NCBI GenBank assembly: GCA_905235775.1
Contig: CAJOMY010000038.1
Coordinates: 1-26,552, forward strand
Direction of reading: 5' to 3'
Source of the DNA: an uncultured Bacteroidales bacterium
GTDB lineage: Bacteria > Bacteroidota > Bacteroidia > Bacteroidales > UBA932
DNA length: 26,552 bases
Under the pieces are notes generated by a model, which saw nothing but the letters and a program-made list of their open reading frames with translations, was not told the origin of the DNA and did not search any database. This document shows positions 25,305 through 26,552 of this stretch, piece by piece. Numbering within the stretch: position 1 is the stretch's first letter; every line of letters starts with the position of its first letter. The translations under genes and the position numbers were made by a program.

Positions 25305-25373
25305 CCGCCGCATCATCCGCCCCGCCTACCGCTGTGTCACTGACGAGAAGCCCTACGTGGCGATGGAGGAGCG
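25305..25373 (+). repeat. Right copy of 69-bp direct repeat (gltA 3'-end fragment)
   Basis: 68 of 69 bases equal to 22118-22186. Translated in the gltA frame it reads RRIIRPAYRCVTDEKPYVAM then EERNI and a TGA stop, so an open C-terminus with two extra residues is preserved. No citrate synthase sequence precedes it, so it is a fragment and not a second gene. Confidence 0.9.
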
Positions 25374-25414
25374 AAATATTTGATTCAGAAGTTACATATT
25401 TATGAAATTATTGC

Positions 25415-25422
25415 TATTTTTG
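25415..25422 (+). promoter_or_regulatory. Putative -7 box of the toxin-antitoxin operon
   Basis: TATTTTTG fits TAnnTTTG and lies 13 bases before the first ATG (25436) and 25 before the second in-frame ATG (25448). The short distance makes the second ATG a real alternative start. Confidence 0.45.
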
Positions 25423-25435
25423 CCAAAAAAGAAAA

Positions 25436-25936
25436 ATGCAACAATACATGGATATCAAAATGCTTCGGAAAGGCCGGAACATGACCCAGGAGCAGGTGGG
25501 AATTTTGGCCGGGATGAGCAAATCACAAGTATCCAGGATGGAAAAAGGCGAACTCGGCAGTCCGGAGACCTACGAGCGTGTCCTCGCGGCGCTGGGTTAT
25601 CGGGCGATTGTCACGCTGGAGGATCTCAGAACGGGTCAGGCCCTGGATCGGGGGCAGATTCTCTCTCTATTACAAGTTTACTATACATGCAACAAAGATA
25701 AGTTCGGTATAGAAAAGATCGGTCTCTTCGGCAGTTTCGCCAGGAATGAGGCGCGGCCGGACAGTGATGTGGACATCCTGATCTCGCTGGAGAAGCCGGA
25801 CCTTTTCACTTATTCCATCATTACCCGTCAGCTCGAGACCGTTTTCGGGAGGAAGGTTGATCTGATCTCCGCCAAGTCGATACTCAAAGACAGTTTTCGG
25901 AATAATCTGGAAAAGGAGGTCGTCTATGTTGTCTGA
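25436..25936 (+). CDS. mntA: XRE-HTH/MNT nucleotidyltransferase fusion, MntA-like antitoxin
   Basis: 166 residues in two domains. Residues 9-56 are an XRE/Cro-type helix-turn-helix (RNMTQEQVGILAGMSKSQVS, RMEKGELGSPETYERVL). Residues 70-166 are a minimal nucleotidyltransferase with GLFGSFARNEARPDSDVDIL, the GSx10DxD motif (Gly99, Ser100, Asp111, Asp113), and Asp142 in VDLIS as third metal ligand. In MntA-HepT systems the nucleotidyltransferase AMPylates a Tyr of the HEPN toxin and neutralises it. Here the fused HTH probably also represses the operon promoter. It overlaps hepT by 11 bases. Start could instead be Met5 (25448). Base composition is intermediate between the AT-rich insert and the host genes. 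Confidence 0.85.
   Translation: MQQYMDIKMLRKGRNMTQEQVGILAGMSKSQVSRMEKGELGSPETYERVLAALGYRAIVTLEDLRTGQALDRGQILSLLQVYYTCNKDKFGIEKIGLFGSFARNEARPDSDVDILISLEKPDLFTYSIITRQLETVFGRKVDLISAKSILKDSFRNNLEKEVVYVV
25913..25920 (+). promoter_or_regulatory. Strong Shine-Dalgarno for hepT
   Basis: AAGGAGGT lies 5 bases before the hepT ATG, inside the last codons of the antitoxin gene. Most other genes in this window show no such site. Confidence 0.7.
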
Positions 25937-26306
25937 AAAAGAACGGGTCGTTTCTCTTTTGGAAGACGCCCTGAAAGAGATGGACCTTCTCGGGAAAATG
26001 TCGGCGGACATTCATTGTCCGGAAGATTTTGTCACGAGCTTGTCGGGACTTACCGCCTTCCGGGCTTGCGGGATGAGCCTTCAGTACATCACGGAGATTT
26101 TTGACAAAATCAGGAATATATGCGGCAGAAAATTCTTTCAGCCCTATGCAGGCATCCCTTGGGATGCCGTCTTCGGCATGCGGAATTTCCTTTCTCACGA
26201 ATACGGTGATGTGGACGCAGAAGGCATCTTCAATACGGTCAAAAACAATATCCCGGATCTTTTTCAGGTTACGGGACAGATCCTTTCCGATATGCAATCC
26301 GCATAG
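25926..26306 (+). CDS. hepT: HepT-like HEPN ribonuclease toxin (DUF86)
   Basis: 126 residues, all-helical. The HEPN active-site motif Rx4HxY is present as RNFLSHEY, with Arg86, His91 and Tyr93; Tyr93 is the expected AMPylation site. FRACGMSLQYITEIFDKI and the closing DAEGIFNTVKNNIPDLF match the DUF86/HepT pattern. The predicted activity is RNA cleavage that stops growth when the antitoxin is lost. The start overlaps the antitoxin stop by 11 bases and has a strong ribosome-binding site. The gene ends 32 bases before the convergent trpA stop. Whether the pair acts in phage defence or island maintenance cannot be told. Confidence 0.85.
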   Translation: MLSEKERVVSLLEDALKEMDLLGKMSADIHCPEDFVTSLSGLTAFRACGMSLQYITEIFDKIRNICGRKFFQPYAGIPWDAVFGMRNFLSHEYGDVDAEGIFNTVKNNIPDLFQVTGQILSDMQSA

Positions 26307-26338
26307 TTGAAGGCGGCTCTTGCCCGTTGTTGGACGTA

Positions 26339-26552
26339 TTAGTCCATCCCGATATCGGCCTTGAGCCGGCGGATGGCCTGTTCGGCGTCGCCGCCGGCCT
26401 CGTCCAGCAGGGAGACGAAGCGGCTGCCGATGATGCCGCCGGAGGCTGCGGAGCAGGCGGCGTCGAAGGTCTGCTTGTTGCTGATGCCGAATCCGACCAT
26501 GCGCGGGATGCGCAGATGCATGTCGGCAATGCGCTGGAAATAAGCCTGTTTC
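26339..26552 (-). CDS. trpA: Tryptophan synthase alpha chain, C-terminal part
   Basis: The last 70 codons before the stop are visible; the gene continues past the window end. The sequence KQAYFQRIADMHLRIPRMVG and GFGISNKQTFDAACS...GGIIGSRFV matches the final strands and helices of the TrpA TIM barrel, including the phosphate-binding GFGIS and GS residues. It produces indole from indole-3-glycerol phosphate for TrpB. The GC-rich composition is like the host genes, so it marks the far edge of the accessory block. Confidence 0.9.
   Translation of the reverse strand, partial: KQAYFQRIADMHLRIPRMVGFGISNKQTFDAACSAASGGIIGSRFVSLLDEAGGDAEQAIRRLKADIGMD

Larger units (their letters stand above)
24971..25435. 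other. Gene-free stretch: IS right part, gltA repeat, TA promoter
   Basis: No convincing gene. 24971-25207 is the right-hand remnant of the IS; an open frame of 74 codons here (24987-25211) runs through the inverted repeat and has no recognised similarity. 25208-25304 is a spacer with a small stem (GGTTG/CAACC at about 25280-25297). 25305-25373 is the gltA repeat, and 25374-25435 the toxin-antitoxin promoter. Confidence 0.6.

Noticed and set aside
25305..25382. Second citrate synthase gene
   Set aside because: Only the last 23 codons are present, with unrelated sequence immediately before them.
1..26552. CRISPR array, tRNA or rRNA genes
   Set aside because: No regularly spaced repeats and no cloverleaf or rRNA-like sequence was noticed on reading either strand; a covariance-model scan was not possible.

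Overview
The window looks like a chromosome segment of a GC-rich member of the Bacteroidota, most likely a gut or rumen Bacteroidales. The grounds are a SusC/SusD pair with lipoprotein glycoside hydrolases, BACON domains, a DUF6377-type regulator, a Cys-rich insert in PheS typical of the phylum, weak or absent Shine-Dalgarno sequences, and several TAnnTTTG promoter elements (the Bacteroidota -7 box). Genus and species cannot be told from the sequence alone.

Region 1 (3-13047) is a complete-looking polysaccharide utilization locus on the + strand. It holds the 3'-terminal part of a membrane-bound DUF6377 regulator, susC, susD, a surface glycan-binding lipoprotein with a PKD-like domain and two related C-terminal beta-sandwich repeats, a BACON-BACON-GH16 endo-beta-1,3(4)-glucanase, a GH3 beta-glucosidase and a GH30 beta-1,6-glucanase-like enzyme. 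The enzyme set suggests a beta-1,3-glucan with beta-1,6 branches or linkages (laminarin or fungal/yeast glucan type). A strong intrinsic-terminator hairpin separates the binding and transport genes from the hydrolase genes.

Region 2 (13053-18410) is housekeeping. A family C69 dipeptidase lies on the - strand. Divergent to it are a small secreted protein, pheS, a queuosine-precursor transporter (yhhQ), queF and a short-chain dehydrogenase. Two related palindromes sit in the intergenic gaps.

Region 3 (18548-22190) is an acn-gltA operon. Aconitase is split by a frameshift just before its second and third iron-sulfur cysteines, while everything on either side is well conserved.

Region 4 (22118-26306) is an accessory block between gltA and trpA. 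The last 69 bases of gltA coding sequence are repeated 3.2 kb downstream with one silent change. They bracket AT-rich cargo: a C10 (streptopain-like) lipoprotein protease with a 14-base-overlapping lipoprotein of unknown function, and an internally deleted IS1380-family element with matching terminal inverted repeats. Just outside the right copy is a toxin-antitoxin pair: an XRE-HTH fused to an MNT nucleotidyltransferase, and a HepT/HEPN ribonuclease. The window ends in the C-terminal part of trpA on the - strand.

No tRNA, rRNA, CRISPR array or replication origin was seen.
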